Shown here: positions 1-8,181 of the stretch, in pieces | Layout: every line of letters starts with the position of its first letter | Position numbering within the stretch: position 1 is the stretch's first letter | DNA from: JAGNLM01 sp964439835 | GTDB lineage: Bacteria > Pseudomonadota > Gammaproteobacteria > JAABTG01 | Assembly: GCA_964439835.1 (NCBI GenBank) | Contig: CAYTPQ010000004.1 | Coordinates: 66,881 to 130,880 of the forward strand | DNA: 64,000 nucleotides | Direction: 5' to 3' | Translations under genes and position numbers: made by a program | Notes under the pieces: generated by a model | Told to the model about the DNA's origin: nothing | The model's database searches: none | The model's input: only the letters and a program-made list of their open reading frames with translations

Positions 1-1176
1 GGCGGACACCGAGCCGGCCAGATAGAGCCGCCACATCCGCACGAAGCGCCGGTCGAACATCCGCTCGACCGTCTCCTCCGCCGCGTTGAACCGCTCGAGC
101 CAGTCCGCGCAGGTTCGCGCGTAGTGCAGGCGCAGGTTCTCCACGTCCAGGATCGAGAAGTCGTCGGGCTCGAAGATCCGCGTCATCTCCGACAGGCTCG
201 GCGGGCGGCTGCCGGGGAAGATCCTCCGCTCAGTCCACGGGTTGTTTGGCGCGGGCTGATTGCGGCCGATCGTGTGGATCAGGCCCAGTCCGTTCGGCGC
301 CAGGCAGCCGCGGATGACCTTGCCGAGCTGACGGTAGTGCTCGGGACCGACGTGCTCCAGCATGCCGACCGACACGAACCGATCGCAGGTGCCGCGGATG
401 TTCCGGTAGTCGTCCTCGATGAACTCCACCCGGTCCGCCAGCCCCTCGACGCGGGCGCGCTCGCGGGCGTGGGCGAGCTGCTCGCGCGAGATGTTGTAGG
501 CCCGGACCCTCACGCCGTAGTGCCGGCCCAGGTGCAGGGCAAGGGCCCCCCAGCCGCAGCCCGCCTCGAACACCGTCTGGCCGGGCGCAAGCCGCAGCTT
601 GCGCGCCACGTGGTCCATCTTGGCGCGCTGGGCCTCTTCGAGCGTTGCCTCGGGGGCCGTGTAGTAGGCGCAGGTGTAAACCATCTCCCGGTCGAGCCAG
701 AGCCGGTAGAACGCGTTGCCGATGTCGTAGTGGTGGCGGATGTTGTCCCGCGCCGTCGCCAGGGAGTTGGAGCGCGGTCGAGTCAGCCAGTCGAGCACGG
801 CCCGGCGCAGCGGGCTCTGCCGCGCGCTCGCCATCGCGCGATAGAGCGCCTCCAGGAACTCGACCAGGCTGCCGTCCACGTCAACCAACCCATCGCTGTA
901 GGAGTCTCCGAACCCCACGTCCGGTGTCAGCAGCATGCGCAGGAGCGCCCGGCGCTCGCGTATGTGCACGCGAGTCAGGGGCTTGGTGCGGGGCGTGTAG
1001 GCCTGTGAGCCGTCCCACAGGTGCACGGCGAACGGTGGATCGCCGCCGAGGCTCATCAGCGTGCGAACTGCCCAGCGGTCCAAGGCGGTCACGGCGGGCT
1101 TCGCCTCGTGGGTATCGGCAAGCCCCGCGGTCACTTGGTCGTCCGCGGCGGGGAGGCCCTGACTGTGCTTCTCCAT
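1..1176 (-). CDS. cfa: Cyclopropane-fatty-acyl-phospholipid synthase, 3' end cut by window edge
   Basis: The gene reads leftward from an ATG at 1176, preceded by a good AGGAGG ribosome site, and stays open for 392 codons to the window edge, so the C-terminus is missing. The product would methylenate the double bonds of membrane phospholipid acyl chains using S-adenosylmethionine. Visible features are the conserved HHYDIGNAFYRLWLD segment near residue 148, a YTCAYY motif near 167, and the SAM-binding loop FEAGCGWGALALHLG near 200-214. A further stretch, SVGMLEHVGPEHY, is typical of the family. The E. coli enzyme has about 380 residues, so little should be missing. The next gene on this strand (purU) lies about 110 bases upstream. 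The family call is secure; the substrate range is inferred from the family. Confidence 0.92.
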   Translation of the reverse strand, partial: MEKHSQGLPAADDQVTAGLADTHEAKPAVTALDRWAVRTLMSLGGDPPFAVHLWDGSQAYTPRTKPLTRVHIRERRALLRMLLTPDVGFGDSYSDGLVDVDGSLVEFLEALYRAMASARQSPLRRAVLDWLTRPRSNSLATARDNIRHHYDIGNAFYRLWLDREMVYTCAYYTAPEATLEEAQRAKMDHVARKLRLAPGQTVFEAGCGWGALALHLGRHYGVRVRAYNISREQLAHARERARVEGLADRVEFIEDDYRNIRGTCDRFVSVGMLEHVGPEHYRQLGKVIRGCLAPNGLGLIHTIGRNQPAPNNPWTERRIFPGSRPPSLSEMTRIFEPDDFSILDVENLRLHYARTCADWLERFNAAEETVERMFDRRFVRMWRLYLAGSVSA

Positions 1177-1285
1177 GGTTTCGCCCTCCTGCGTGCGGTG
1201 TCGCCGGAACACCCGCAGCGGTAGAGCAACGCGGGTCCGACCCCATCACGAATTTACCGGGGCCGGTGACCCTGTCAACAGCCTG

Positions 1286-2149
1286 TCAGGAGAAGACGAC
1301 CGTCTTGTTACCGTGAACGATGATGCGATCCTCGAGGAACCACTTCACCGCGCGGGCCAGGACCGTGCGCTCGATGTCGCGTCCCAGCTCCCGCAGGTCC
1401 GCGACGCTGTGCCGGTGCGAGACCCGGATCACGTCCTGGTCGATGATGGGGCCCTCGTCCAGACCGCGGGTGACGAAATGGGCGGTCGCGCCAATGAGCT
1501 TGACGCCGCGTTCGCTCGCCTGCCGGTAGGGGTCTGCGCCCGCGAACGCCGGTAGGAAGGAGTGGTGAATGTTGATGATCCGGTTCGGGTAGCGGTCGAC
1601 GAAATCGGCCGTCAGTACCTGCATGTAACGGGCCAGCACCACCAGGTCGGACTGGCCCTCCAGGAGCTCCAGCACCTTCGCCTCCGCGTCGGGTTTGGTC
1701 GCGGGGGTGACCGGGACGTGGTGGAAGGGGACGCCGAAGGACTCAACCGCCGGGCGCAGGTCGTCGTGGTTGCTGATGACCCGGGTCACGGTCGCCGGCA
1801 GCTCCCCGCGAGACCAGCGCCACAGGACCTCGAGCAGCGCGTGGTCGTGGCGCGAGACCAGGATCACGACCTTCTTCGGGGGCGCTGCGTAGCTGAAGGT
1901 CCACTCCATGCCGTAGTGACTCGCCACCCGGTCGTGGAACGAGCGCTCCAGTGCTGCGCGGGAGAGGTCCAGGTGCGGGGTCTGGAACTCGAGGCGCATG
2001 AAAAAGGTGCCGCCCTCGGGGTCGGTGGAGTGCTGGTCGAGGGCAGTGACGTTGGCTCCGTGGTTGTAGAGCAGCGTCGTGACAGCGGCCACGATGCCCG
2101 GTCGGTCGGGGCAGGTGATGAGGAGGCGGGCAGTGGTCTCCGGGGTCAT
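1286..2149 (-). CDS. purU: Formyltetrahydrofolate deformylase PurU
   Basis: This 287-residue protein hydrolyses 10-formyltetrahydrofolate to tetrahydrofolate and formate, balancing one-carbon pools and supplying formate for purine synthesis. The N-terminal 85 residues form an ACT domain (ITCPDRPGIVAAVTTLLYN). The rest is a formyltransferase fold with the family motifs NIHHSFLPAFAGADPY and GATAHFVTRGLDEGPIIDQD, which contain the catalytic Asn, His and Asp. The start at 2149 (MTPETTARLL) is chosen because it gives the usual PurU length. An upstream in-frame GTG at 2203 would add 18 residues without any family similarity. It is transcribed away from the kamA gene, so 2150-2440 is a divergent promoter region. 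Confidence 0.93.
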   Translation of the reverse strand: MTPETTARLLITCPDRPGIVAAVTTLLYNHGANVTALDQHSTDPEGGTFFMRLEFQTPHLDLSRAALERSFHDRVASHYGMEWTFSYAAPPKKVVILVSRHDHALLEVLWRWSRGELPATVTRVISNHDDLRPAVESFGVPFHHVPVTPATKPDAEAKVLELLEGQSDLVVLARYMQVLTADFVDRYPNRIINIHHSFLPAFAGADPYRQASERGVKLIGATAHFVTRGLDEGPIIDQDVIRVSHRHSVADLRELGRDIERTVLARAVKWFLEDRIIVHGNKTVVFS

Positions 2150-2308
2150 GGGCGCGTCCAGGAGTTTGGGCGGGAGGATGATACGCGGACAGCAGGTCGT
2201 CACAAGACGCCGGGGTCTTGAGGGGTGGCGAAGGGGCCCGCAAGGGACCCCGCAGTGCTTGGAATTCCCGCCCCTCCGGCAGGCCGCTGACGAATTCGCA
2301 CGCCGCTC

Positions 2309-2336
2309 TTGTCTTCTGCTCCGGAGGTCCTAATAT
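2309..2336 (+). promoter_or_regulatory. Possible sigma-70 promoter for the kamA cluster
   Basis: TTGTCT at 2309-2314 and TAATAT at 2331-2336 are separated by 16 bases and lie about 105 bases upstream of the kamA ATG. TAATAT stands out in the surrounding GC-rich sequence. Each hexamer matches the consensus at 4 of 6 positions, so this is a plausible but unproven promoter. Confidence 0.35.
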
Positions 2337-2440
2337 CTCGCGCCAACCTGGCCCCGCGAGGGGCCGCCGCACGCAGGCGGGCCCGGTCCGGGGACCGACA
2401 GCCCAGGCCGCGTCGGGCCTTCCACCGGGAGGGGAGTTCG

Positions 2441-3757
2441 ATGACCGACCAGCTCGCCGTCGACGGTAGGGAAGAGGGCACAGAGGACGAAGAGCCTCCC
2501 GGTCTCCAGAGCTCCTCCGCCCCCTCGTCCGCCTTCCGTCTCCCACCCCCCCCGCCTTCGCTCGCTCTCGTCTCCGACACCGTCTCCCCGCCGAGGCACT
2601 GCGTGCCCCGGATGACGGTCAGCGCGCGCAGCCGGGCGTTTCGCAAGCGGTTCTACCCCTCGGTCACCGCGCGGGAGTGGAACGACTGGCACTGGCAGAA
2701 CCGTAACCGGATCCGCTCGGCCGACCAGCTGGCGCGGCTGATCCGGCTGTCAGAAGACGAGGCCGAGGCGATCAGGCGGCACACCGGACCGCTCCCGGTC
2801 GGGATCACGCCGTACTACGCCAGCCTGCTGTCGGAGCACGACCCGATGCAGGCGTTGCGGCGTACGGTGGTCCCGGTGGGCGGGGAGTACCTGCGAACCC
2901 CCGGTGAAGCGGACGACCCGCTCGGCGAGGACGGCCACAGCCCGGTGCCCGGTATCGTGCACCGCTACCCGGACCGGGTCCTGTTCCTGGTTACCGGCTT
3001 TTGCTCGACCTACTGCCGTTACTGCACGCGATCGCGCATGGTCGGCGCGACTGGCGAGAAGAGCGTGCGCAAGAGCGATCTGGAGCGCGCGCTGGCGTAT
3101 ATCGAGTCGACGCCGAGCGTGCGCGACGTGCTGGTCTCGGGCGGCGACCCGCTGACCCTGGACGACGAGCGGCTGGACTGGATCCTGTCCCGCCTGCGGC
3201 GGATCCCGCACGTGGAGTTCGTGCGGATCGGCAGCAAGCAACCGGTGGTCATGCCCCAGCGGGTCACGCCGGCGCTCACGCGTATGCTGCGCCGCTACCA
3301 CCCGCTGTGGATGAGCCTGCACTTCACCCACCCCGAGGAGCTGACCCCAGAGGTGGCCGAGTCCTGCGGGCGGCTCGCGGACGCCGGCATCCCGCTCGGC
3401 AGCCAGACCGTGCTGCTGCGCGGGGTGAACGACGACCTCGAGACCATGCGCCGGCTGTTGCAGGGGCTGCTCCGGATCCGGGTGCGCCCTTACTACCTCT
3501 ATCAGTGCGATCCGATCAGCGGCTCGGCCCACTTCCGCACGCCGGTGGAGAAGGGGCTGGAGATCGTGCGCGGCCTGCGTGGGCACACCACCGGCTACGC
3601 GGTGCCGACCTACGTCATCGACGCGCCGTCCGGCGGTGGCAAGGTGCCGCTGCTGCCGAGCTACGTCGCTGGCCGGGACGGGGAGGACCTGCTGCTGACA
3701 AACTACGAGGGCCGTACCTACCGTTACCCGGACCCGCCTATTCCCCACGCCTGCTGA
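2441..3757 (+). CDS. kamA: KamA-family radical SAM enzyme, probable lysine 2,3-aminomutase
   Basis: This 438-residue radical SAM/PLP enzyme probably converts L-lysine to L-beta-lysine. The radical SAM cluster ligands are C188, C192 and C195 (CSTYCRYC). The PLP lysine is K401 in GGGKVPLLP. D357 (YQCD) and D394 (VIDAP) sit at the places of the two aspartates, D293 and D330, that bind the lysine epsilon-amino group in the clostridial enzyme. K401 corresponds to its K337, so all three share the same offset of 64. Glutamate aminomutases replace these aspartates. The ATG at 2441 is chosen because it follows GGGAGGGGAG; the open frame runs upstream to 2309 without similarity. Residues 1-60 are an extra, Pro/Ser-rich tail. 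Its stop codon overlaps the next start by one base (TGATG), showing translational coupling. EpmB, the EF-P aminomutase, is shorter and less likely. Confidence 0.85.
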   Translation: MTDQLAVDGREEGTEDEEPPGLQSSSAPSSAFRLPPPPPSLALVSDTVSPPRHCVPRMTVSARSRAFRKRFYPSVTAREWNDWHWQNRNRIRSADQLARLIRLSEDEAEAIRRHTGPLPVGITPYYASLLSEHDPMQALRRTVVPVGGEYLRTPGEADDPLGEDGHSPVPGIVHRYPDRVLFLVTGFCSTYCRYCTRSRMVGATGEKSVRKSDLERALAYIESTPSVRDVLVSGGDPLTLDDERLDWILSRLRRIPHVEFVRIGSKQPVVMPQRVTPALTRMLRRYHPLWMSLHFTHPEELTPEVAESCGRLADAGIPLGSQTVLLRGVNDDLETMRRLLQGLLRIRVRPYYLYQCDPISGSAHFRTPVEKGLEIVRGLRGHTTGYAVPTYVIDAPSGGGKVPLLPSYVAGRDGEDLLLTNYEGRTYRYPDPPIPHAC

Positions 3758-4764
3758 TGCGCGTCGGCCTGACCTACGACCTGAGGGATGATTACCTGGC
3801 CGCCGGCTTCGGTGAGGAAGAAGCGGCCGAGTTCGACCGTCCGGAGACCATCGACGCGATTGCGGGCGCGCTGGTGGCGCTCGGCCACACGCCGGTCCGT
3901 GTTGGACACCTGGCAGCGCTGGCCGGCCAACTGCTGGCCGGGGAGCGCTGGGACCTGGTCTTCAACATCGCCGAGGGTCTGCACGGCCTGGCCCGAGAGT
4001 CGCAGGTGCCGGCGCTGCTAGACGCCTGGCAGGTCCCCTACACCTTCTCCGACCCCCTGGTGTTGGCCCTTGCCCTGCACAAGGCTATGGCGAAACGCGT
4101 CGTGCGCGATGCGGGGGTGCCGACACCGGATTTCCGGTTGGTGGAGGAGGTGGCCGACGCGACGGCAGTCGACCTGCCTTTTCCGGTCTTCTGCAAGCCG
4201 GTGGCCGAGGGCTCGAGCAAGGGGGTGACGCCCGCGTCCCGGGCGGCCGCGCCGGAAGACCTGGGGCGCGTCTGCGGGCACCTGCTGGCCCGCTTCGGTC
4301 AGCCGGTGCTGGTCGAGGAGTACCTGCCCGGGCGCGAGCTCACCGTGGGTGTCGTGGGCACGGGGCGGCGCGCCGAGGTGCTGGGCGTGCTCGACGTCGT
4401 CATGCGCCCCGGCGCCGAGAGCGGCATCTACTCCTTCCACAACAAGGAACACTACGACCTCTACGTCGATTACCGTCTGGCCGACGACCCGGGCGCTCAG
4501 GCAGCGGCGGAGGTCGCGCTGGCCGCCTGGCGCGCCCTGGGCGGGCGGGACGCGGGGCGGGTGGATATCCGCTGCGACGCCGGCGGACGACCCCACTTCC
4601 TCGAGGCGAACCCACTGGCGGGCCTGCACCCGGAGCGCTCGGACCTGGCCATCCTGGCGCGGCAGGTCGGCCTCGGATACCAGGGGCTCATTGGTCGCAT
4701 CCTGCAGTCAGCCGGCGAGCGGCTGAGGCCCGCGCGGGTCGGCCCACCCGCCTCCGCCGCCTGA
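3757..4764 (+). CDS. ATP-grasp ligase, D-Ala-D-Ala ligase-like
   Basis: This 335-residue protein has the ATP-grasp fold of the D-alanine-D-alanine ligase superfamily, which joins a carboxylate to an amine through an acyl-phosphate. Visible elements are the ATP-binding lysine segment FCKPVAEGSSKGV near residue 147, VEEYLPGRELTVGVVG near 186, and the magnesium/catalytic end RVDIRCDAGGRP with FLEANPLAGLHPE near 270-287. It is unlikely to be the cell-wall Ddl: it sits translationally coupled behind kamA and ahead of a second ATP-grasp protein, not in a mur/fts cluster. I infer that it ligates beta-lysine or a derivative to another amino acid or peptide. The substrate cannot be read from the sequence. 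Confidence 0.82.
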   Translation: MRVGLTYDLRDDYLAAGFGEEEAAEFDRPETIDAIAGALVALGHTPVRVGHLAALAGQLLAGERWDLVFNIAEGLHGLARESQVPALLDAWQVPYTFSDPLVLALALHKAMAKRVVRDAGVPTPDFRLVEEVADATAVDLPFPVFCKPVAEGSSKGVTPASRAAAPEDLGRVCGHLLARFGQPVLVEEYLPGRELTVGVVGTGRRAEVLGVLDVVMRPGAESGIYSFHNKEHYDLYVDYRLADDPGAQAAAEVALAAWRALGGRDAGRVDIRCDAGGRPHFLEANPLAGLHPERSDLAILARQVGLGYQGLIGRILQSAGERLRPARVGPPASAA

Positions 4765-4777
4765 GCCGGGGGGGTTC

Positions 4778-6337
4778 GTGGCGGGGCGCGCGGGGCTCTC
4801 GGTCATCGTGCTGCACGGCGCCGTTCCGCCGGAGGCGCCGCCCGACGAGCAGGACACCCTCGTTCAGGCGGGTTCGGTGGCGCGGGCGCTGGAGGCCCTG
4901 GGCCATCGGGCAGAGGCGATGGCCCTGACGCTGGACCTGGGGGCGGCGAAGACCGAGCTCGAAGCTCGGCGCCCGGACGTGGTGTTCAACCTGGTCGAGT
5001 CGGTCGAGGGCCGGGGCGCGCTGATCCACCTGGGCGTCGGTCTCGCCGAGGCCCTGGGGCTCGCCTGCACCGGCGCTGGCACGGGCGCCTTGTTGAACAC
5101 CTCCAACAAGCTCCTCGCCAAGCGCATGCTCGCCCTTGCGGGGCTGCCGACCCCTCGCTGGTTCGAAGCCGGTGGGCCAGGGGCGATGGACCGGCCGGGC
5201 CCCTGGATCGTCAAGTCCGTCTGGGAGCACGGTTCCATCGGCATCGAGGACGACGGGATCGTCAACGGTGCGGAGGTCGCCGCTGACCACCTGGCGCAGC
5301 GGGCGTCGACCCGCGGCGGCGAGTGGTTCGCCGAGGAGTTCATCGACGGCCGAGAGTTCAACGTGGCGATGCTGGCCAGCCCCCGGGGACCGGAGGTCCT
5401 CCCGATCGGCGAGATCCACTTCGAGGACTGGCCGGGCGGTAAGCCGCGCATCGTCAACTACGCTGCCAAGTGGCGGGAGGGTTCGTTCGAGTTCGAGCAC
5501 ACCCCGCGCGGCTTCCGCTTTCCCCCGGGTGACACGGCGCTGCTCGGGGAGCTGCGCCGGCTGGCCCTCGCCTGCTGGCGGTTGTTCGACCTGCGCGGCC
5601 ATGCCCGGGTGGACTTCCGGGTCGACGGTGCGGGCCGTCCCTGGATCCTCGAAGTCAACGCCAATCCCTGCATCTCGCCCGATTCGGGCTTTGCCGCCAT
5701 GCTCGCGGAGGCCGGGATTGGCTACGAGGAGGCGGTCGCCCGGATCGTCGTGGAAGCCCTTACGCCTCCCGGCGCCGGGCTGCGCGCGGCCGAGGCCCCG
5801 CGCACCGCGCCACGGACCGGGGGGGGGCCGAAGGACGACGTGCAGTTGCGCGAAGACCCGGAACCTGCCGACCGGGAGGCCGTCCGGGGTGTCGTCGCCG
5901 CGACCGGGTTCTTCTCCGCCGCGGAGGTGGCGATCGCCGTGGAGCTTGTCGACGAGCGCCTGGCGCGAGGCCGGGCCTCGGGCTACGAGTTCGTGCTCGC
6001 CGAGCGCGCTGGCGAGCTGGTCGGCTACGCCTGTTACGGTCCGGTCTCCGGGACCGCCTCCAGCTGGGACCTCTACTGGATCGTGGTGGCGCCGGGCGAG
6101 CAGGGGCGCGGGCTCGGCCGGTGCCTTCTCGCCCGGACCGAGGAACGGGTGCGCGCCGCAGGGGGGCGCAGGCTCTACGCGGACACCTCGGCGCGTGCCC
6201 AGTACGCCCCGACTCGGGCATTCTACGCGGCGAGCGGATTCGTTCAGGTGGCGTACCTGCCGGACTTCTACGGTCCCGGCGACGGCAAGGTGGTCTACGA
6301 AAAGGTGGTCTACGAAAAGGAGGTGACGGCTGGTTGA
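4778..6337 (+). CDS. Fusion of ATP-grasp ligase and GNAT acetyltransferase
   Basis: This 519-residue two-domain protein starts with GTG at 4778, 13 bases after the previous stop. Residues 1-335 are an ATP-grasp ligase (VKSVWEHGSIGI near 145, EEFIDGREFNVAMLA near 186, ARVDFRVDGAGRP, EVNANPCISPDSGF near 290). Residues about 353-500 are a GNAT acetyltransferase with the acetyl-CoA loop VAPGEQGRGLGRCLL near 436 and FYAASGF in the last helix. Lysine aminomutases are known to work with a GNAT (AblB) that makes N-acetyl-beta-lysine, an osmolyte. The dipeptide osmolyte enzyme Ngg is also a GNAT/ATP-grasp fusion, but in the opposite domain order. I infer that this protein both ligates and acetylates a beta-lysine product. 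The C-terminus ends in a 15-base tandem repeat. Confidence 0.82.
   Translation: MAGRAGLSVIVLHGAVPPEAPPDEQDTLVQAGSVARALEALGHRAEAMALTLDLGAAKTELEARRPDVVFNLVESVEGRGALIHLGVGLAEALGLACTGAGTGALLNTSNKLLAKRMLALAGLPTPRWFEAGGPGAMDRPGPWIVKSVWEHGSIGIEDDGIVNGAEVAADHLAQRASTRGGEWFAEEFIDGREFNVAMLASPRGPEVLPIGEIHFEDWPGGKPRIVNYAAKWREGSFEFEHTPRGFRFPPGDTALLGELRRLALACWRLFDLRGHARVDFRVDGAGRPWILEVNANPCISPDSGFAAMLAEAGIGYEEAVARIVVEALTPPGAGLRAAEAPRTAPRTGGGPKDDVQLREDPEPADREAVRGVVAATGFFSAAEVAIAVELVDERLARGRASGYEFVLAERAGELVGYACYGPVSGTASSWDLYWIVVAPGEQGRGLGRCLLARTEERVRAAGGRRLYADTSARAQYAPTRAFYAASGFVQVAYLPDFYGPGDGKVVYEKVVYEKEVTAG
6287..6316 (+). repeat. 15-bp perfect tandem duplication inside the GNAT domain end
   Basis: AAGGTGGTCTACGAA occurs twice head to tail (6287-6301 and 6302-6316), followed by a third start AAGGAGGTG. 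It encodes KVVYEKVVYEKE at the C-terminus of the ATP-grasp/GNAT protein. It keeps the reading frame and so looks like a slippage-prone duplication. Confidence 0.85.
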
Positions 6338-6363
6338 CTCGGTGTCCTCGTTACACTTATATT
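6334..6363 (+). promoter_or_regulatory. Sigma-70 promoter for nrtR-nadA
   Basis: TTGACT at 6334-6339 (5 of 6 consensus) and TATATT at 6358-6363 (5 of 6) are 18 bases apart. The -35 element overlaps the stop codon of the upstream gene. The predicted transcription start falls at about 6370-6371, exactly at the GTG annotated as the nrtR start. The message would then be leaderless, or the true start lies downstream at the ATG at 6425. Confidence 0.6.
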
Positions 6364-6383
6364 AAGTGTCGTGAAGACACTAA
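6353..6383 (+). promoter_or_regulatory. Palindromic operator, probable NrtR site
   Basis: ACACTTA (6353-6359), a three-base spacer, and TAAGTGT (6363-6369) form a perfect 7-bp inverted repeat lying over the -10 hexamer. A third half-site, ACACTAA (6377-6383), makes a second inverted pair with the middle one. Local AT-richness and the adjacent Nudix-type regulator with nadA suggest that NrtR binds here and represses both genes. Binding itself is inferred. Confidence 0.6.
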
Positions 6384-7063
6384 GCGTCCAGGCTCACCCA
6401 CAGACCCAGCCGGTCCACCCACCGATGGTGGGGACGAGTGTCGTGGTGTTCACCCTGCGCGACCACCAGCTGCAGGTCCTGCTGGTTCGTCGGCCGCGCG
6501 AGCCGTTCCGCGGCTGCTGGTCGTTGCCCGGCGGGAGCGTCGGCCCCGACGAGGACCTGGACGCCTGCGCCGTTCGTAACCTGCGCGCCAAGGCCGGTGT
6601 CGACGGGGTGTACCTGGAGCAGCTCTACACCTTCGGGCGGCCCGGGCGCGACCCCCGAGGGCGGCTGGTCACGGTCGGTTATTACGCCCTGGTCCCGGCG
6701 ACCCGCCTGCAGCAGCGGGAGGTCAGCGAGGCCGGCTCGGTGCGCTGGTTCGATCTGGCCGACCTGCCGCAGCTGGCCTTCGACCATCACGAGGTCATCG
6801 AGTGCGCCCGCCGGCGGCTGGTGGCGAAGCTCGATTACTCGACCATCGCTTACCAGTTCATGCCGGAGGCCTTCACCCTGAGCCAGCTGCAGGCGGTGTA
6901 CGAGATCATCCTGGGCTCGCCGCTCGACAAGCGGAACTTCCGCAAGCGCGTCCTGGCGCTGGGCCACCTGGTGGAGACCGGGGCCCTGCACCGGGACGGC
7001 TCGCACCGGCCGGCCCGCCTGTTCCGTGTCCGCAACCCGGGCACGGTGGAGATCATCCGGTAG
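6371..7063 (+). CDS. nrtR: NrtR-type Nudix-related transcriptional regulator
   Basis: This 230-residue protein has an N-terminal Nudix-like domain (about 20-150) and a C-terminal winged-helix region (about 160-225) with the segment FTLSQLQAVYEIILG, typical of NrtR regulators of NAD synthesis. The Nudix box is degenerate: the GX5E part is present (GGSVGPDEDLD), but RE becomes RN and the EE pair is RA (AVRNLRAKAGV). Hydrolase activity is therefore unlikely and the domain probably senses ADP-ribose or a related ligand. The start is uncertain: GTG 6371 is used here, but it coincides with the predicted transcription start, and ATG 6425 lacks a clear ribosome site. nadA follows after 35 bases, which supports the assignment. 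Confidence 0.83.
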   Translation: MKTLSVQAHPQTQPVHPPMVGTSVVVFTLRDHQLQVLLVRRPREPFRGCWSLPGGSVGPDEDLDACAVRNLRAKAGVDGVYLEQLYTFGRPGRDPRGRLVTVGYYALVPATRLQQREVSEAGSVRWFDLADLPQLAFDHHEVIECARRRLVAKLDYSTIAYQFMPEAFTLSQLQAVYEIILGSPLDKRNFRKRVLALGHLVETGALHRDGSHRPARLFRVRNPGTVEIIR

Positions 7064-7098
7064 CGCGGTCCTCAGAGACGCGCCGGAGGAACCTGCCC

Positions 7099-8181
7099 AT
7101 GACTACGACAGCGATCGGTCCAGTGCCCAGCGCACACGGCTACCCGCAGACGGCGGACGTCCTCGCCGCGGCGCCGAAGCTCGGCGACCTGCAGCGTGCG
7201 CGCCTGATCGAGCGGATCAAGCGGTTGCTCAAGGCGCGTGACGCGGTGCTGGTGGCGCACTACTACACCGACGCCGACTTGCAGCGGGTCGCCGAGGAGA
7301 CCGGCGGTTACGTCGCCGATTCCCTGGAGATGGCGCGCTTCGGCCACGCCCACCCGGCCTCCACCCTGGTGGTGGCCGGTGTGCGGTTCATGGGCGAGAC
7401 GGCCAAGATCCTGAATCCCGAGAAGCGGGTCCTGATGCCCACCTTGGAGGCGACCTGCTCCCTCGACCTCAGCTGCCCGGCTGAGGAGTTCTCCGCGTTC
7501 TGCGACGCGCACCCCGAGCGGACCGCGGTCGTGTACGCCAACACCAGCGCTGCAGTGAAGGCGCGTGCGGACTGGGTGGTCACCTCCGGGATCGCGGTCG
7601 ACGTGGTCCGTCACCTGCACGCGCAGGGAAAGCCCGTCCTGTGGGCCCCGGACCGGCACCTGGGCCGCTACATCGAGCGCGTCACCGGGGCAGACATGCT
7701 GCTCTGGCAGGGGTCCTGCATTGTGCACGACGAGTTTCGGGCCGAAGCGCTGGCCCGGCTGAAGGCGCTGCACCCTGAGGCGGCGGTCCTGGTCCACCCC
7801 GAGTCGCCGGAGGGTGTCATCGCGCTCGCTGACGTGGTCGGCTCCACTACACAGCTGATCCAAGCCGCCGCCCGCCTTCCCAACCCGACGCTCGTGGTCG
7901 CGACCGACAACGGGATCTTCTACAAGATGCGCCAGGCCGCCCCGGGCAAGCGGCTGATCGAGGCGCCCACGGGCGGCGCAGGGGCGACCTGCACCAGTTG
8001 TGCGCACTGCCCCTGGATGGCGATGAACGGTCTGCACAACCTGGCCCGGGTGCTGGAGACCGGAGAGAACGAGATCCTGGTGGACGAGCCGGTGCGGCTC
8101 GGCGCCCTGCGCTCGACCCAGCGGATGCTCGAGTTCACGGCGGCGCACCGCGGTGAGGCACGTCGGGCGGGCGTAGGTTGA
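7099..8181 (+). CDS. nadA: Quinolinate synthase NadA
   Basis: This 360-residue enzyme condenses iminoaspartate with dihydroxyacetone phosphate to quinolinate, the first committed step of de novo NAD synthesis, using a 4Fe-4S cluster. The three expected cluster cysteines correspond to C120 (EATCSLDLSC), C207 (WQGSCIVHDEF) and one of the C298/C301/C304 group (TCTSCAHCPWM). Also seen are VAHYYTDADLQ near 48 and GVRFMGETAKILNP near 95. The ATG at 7099 follows GGAGGA at 7085-7090. It is cotranscribed with nrtR, presumably under its control. No nadB or nadC is in the window. Confidence 0.95.
   Translation: MTTTAIGPVPSAHGYPQTADVLAAAPKLGDLQRARLIERIKRLLKARDAVLVAHYYTDADLQRVAEETGGYVADSLEMARFGHAHPASTLVVAGVRFMGETAKILNPEKRVLMPTLEATCSLDLSCPAEEFSAFCDAHPERTAVVYANTSAAVKARADWVVTSGIAVDVVRHLHAQGKPVLWAPDRHLGRYIERVTGADMLLWQGSCIVHDEFRAEALARLKALHPEAAVLVHPESPEGVIALADVVGSTTQLIQAAARLPNPTLVVATDNGIFYKMRQAAPGKRLIEAPTGGAGATCTSCAHCPWMAMNGLHNLARVLETGENEILVDEPVRLGALRSTQRMLEFTAAHRGEARRAGVG

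Noticed and set aside
2204..2440. N-terminal extension of KamA from 2309
   Set aside because: The upstream residues have no family similarity and a strong ribosome site precedes the ATG at 2441; the region is better explained as a divergent promoter.
3757..4764. Cell-wall D-alanine-D-alanine ligase
   Set aside because: The fold matches, but it is coupled to kamA and a second ATP-grasp gene, so a cell-wall role is less likely.
6317..6340. Perfect AAGGAGGTGA Shine-Dalgarno followed by a TTG start
   Set aside because: It is the end of the 15-bp tandem repeat coding for the GNAT C-terminus. The frame that follows is Arg/Pro-rich and lies under nrtR in another frame, so it is not a gene.
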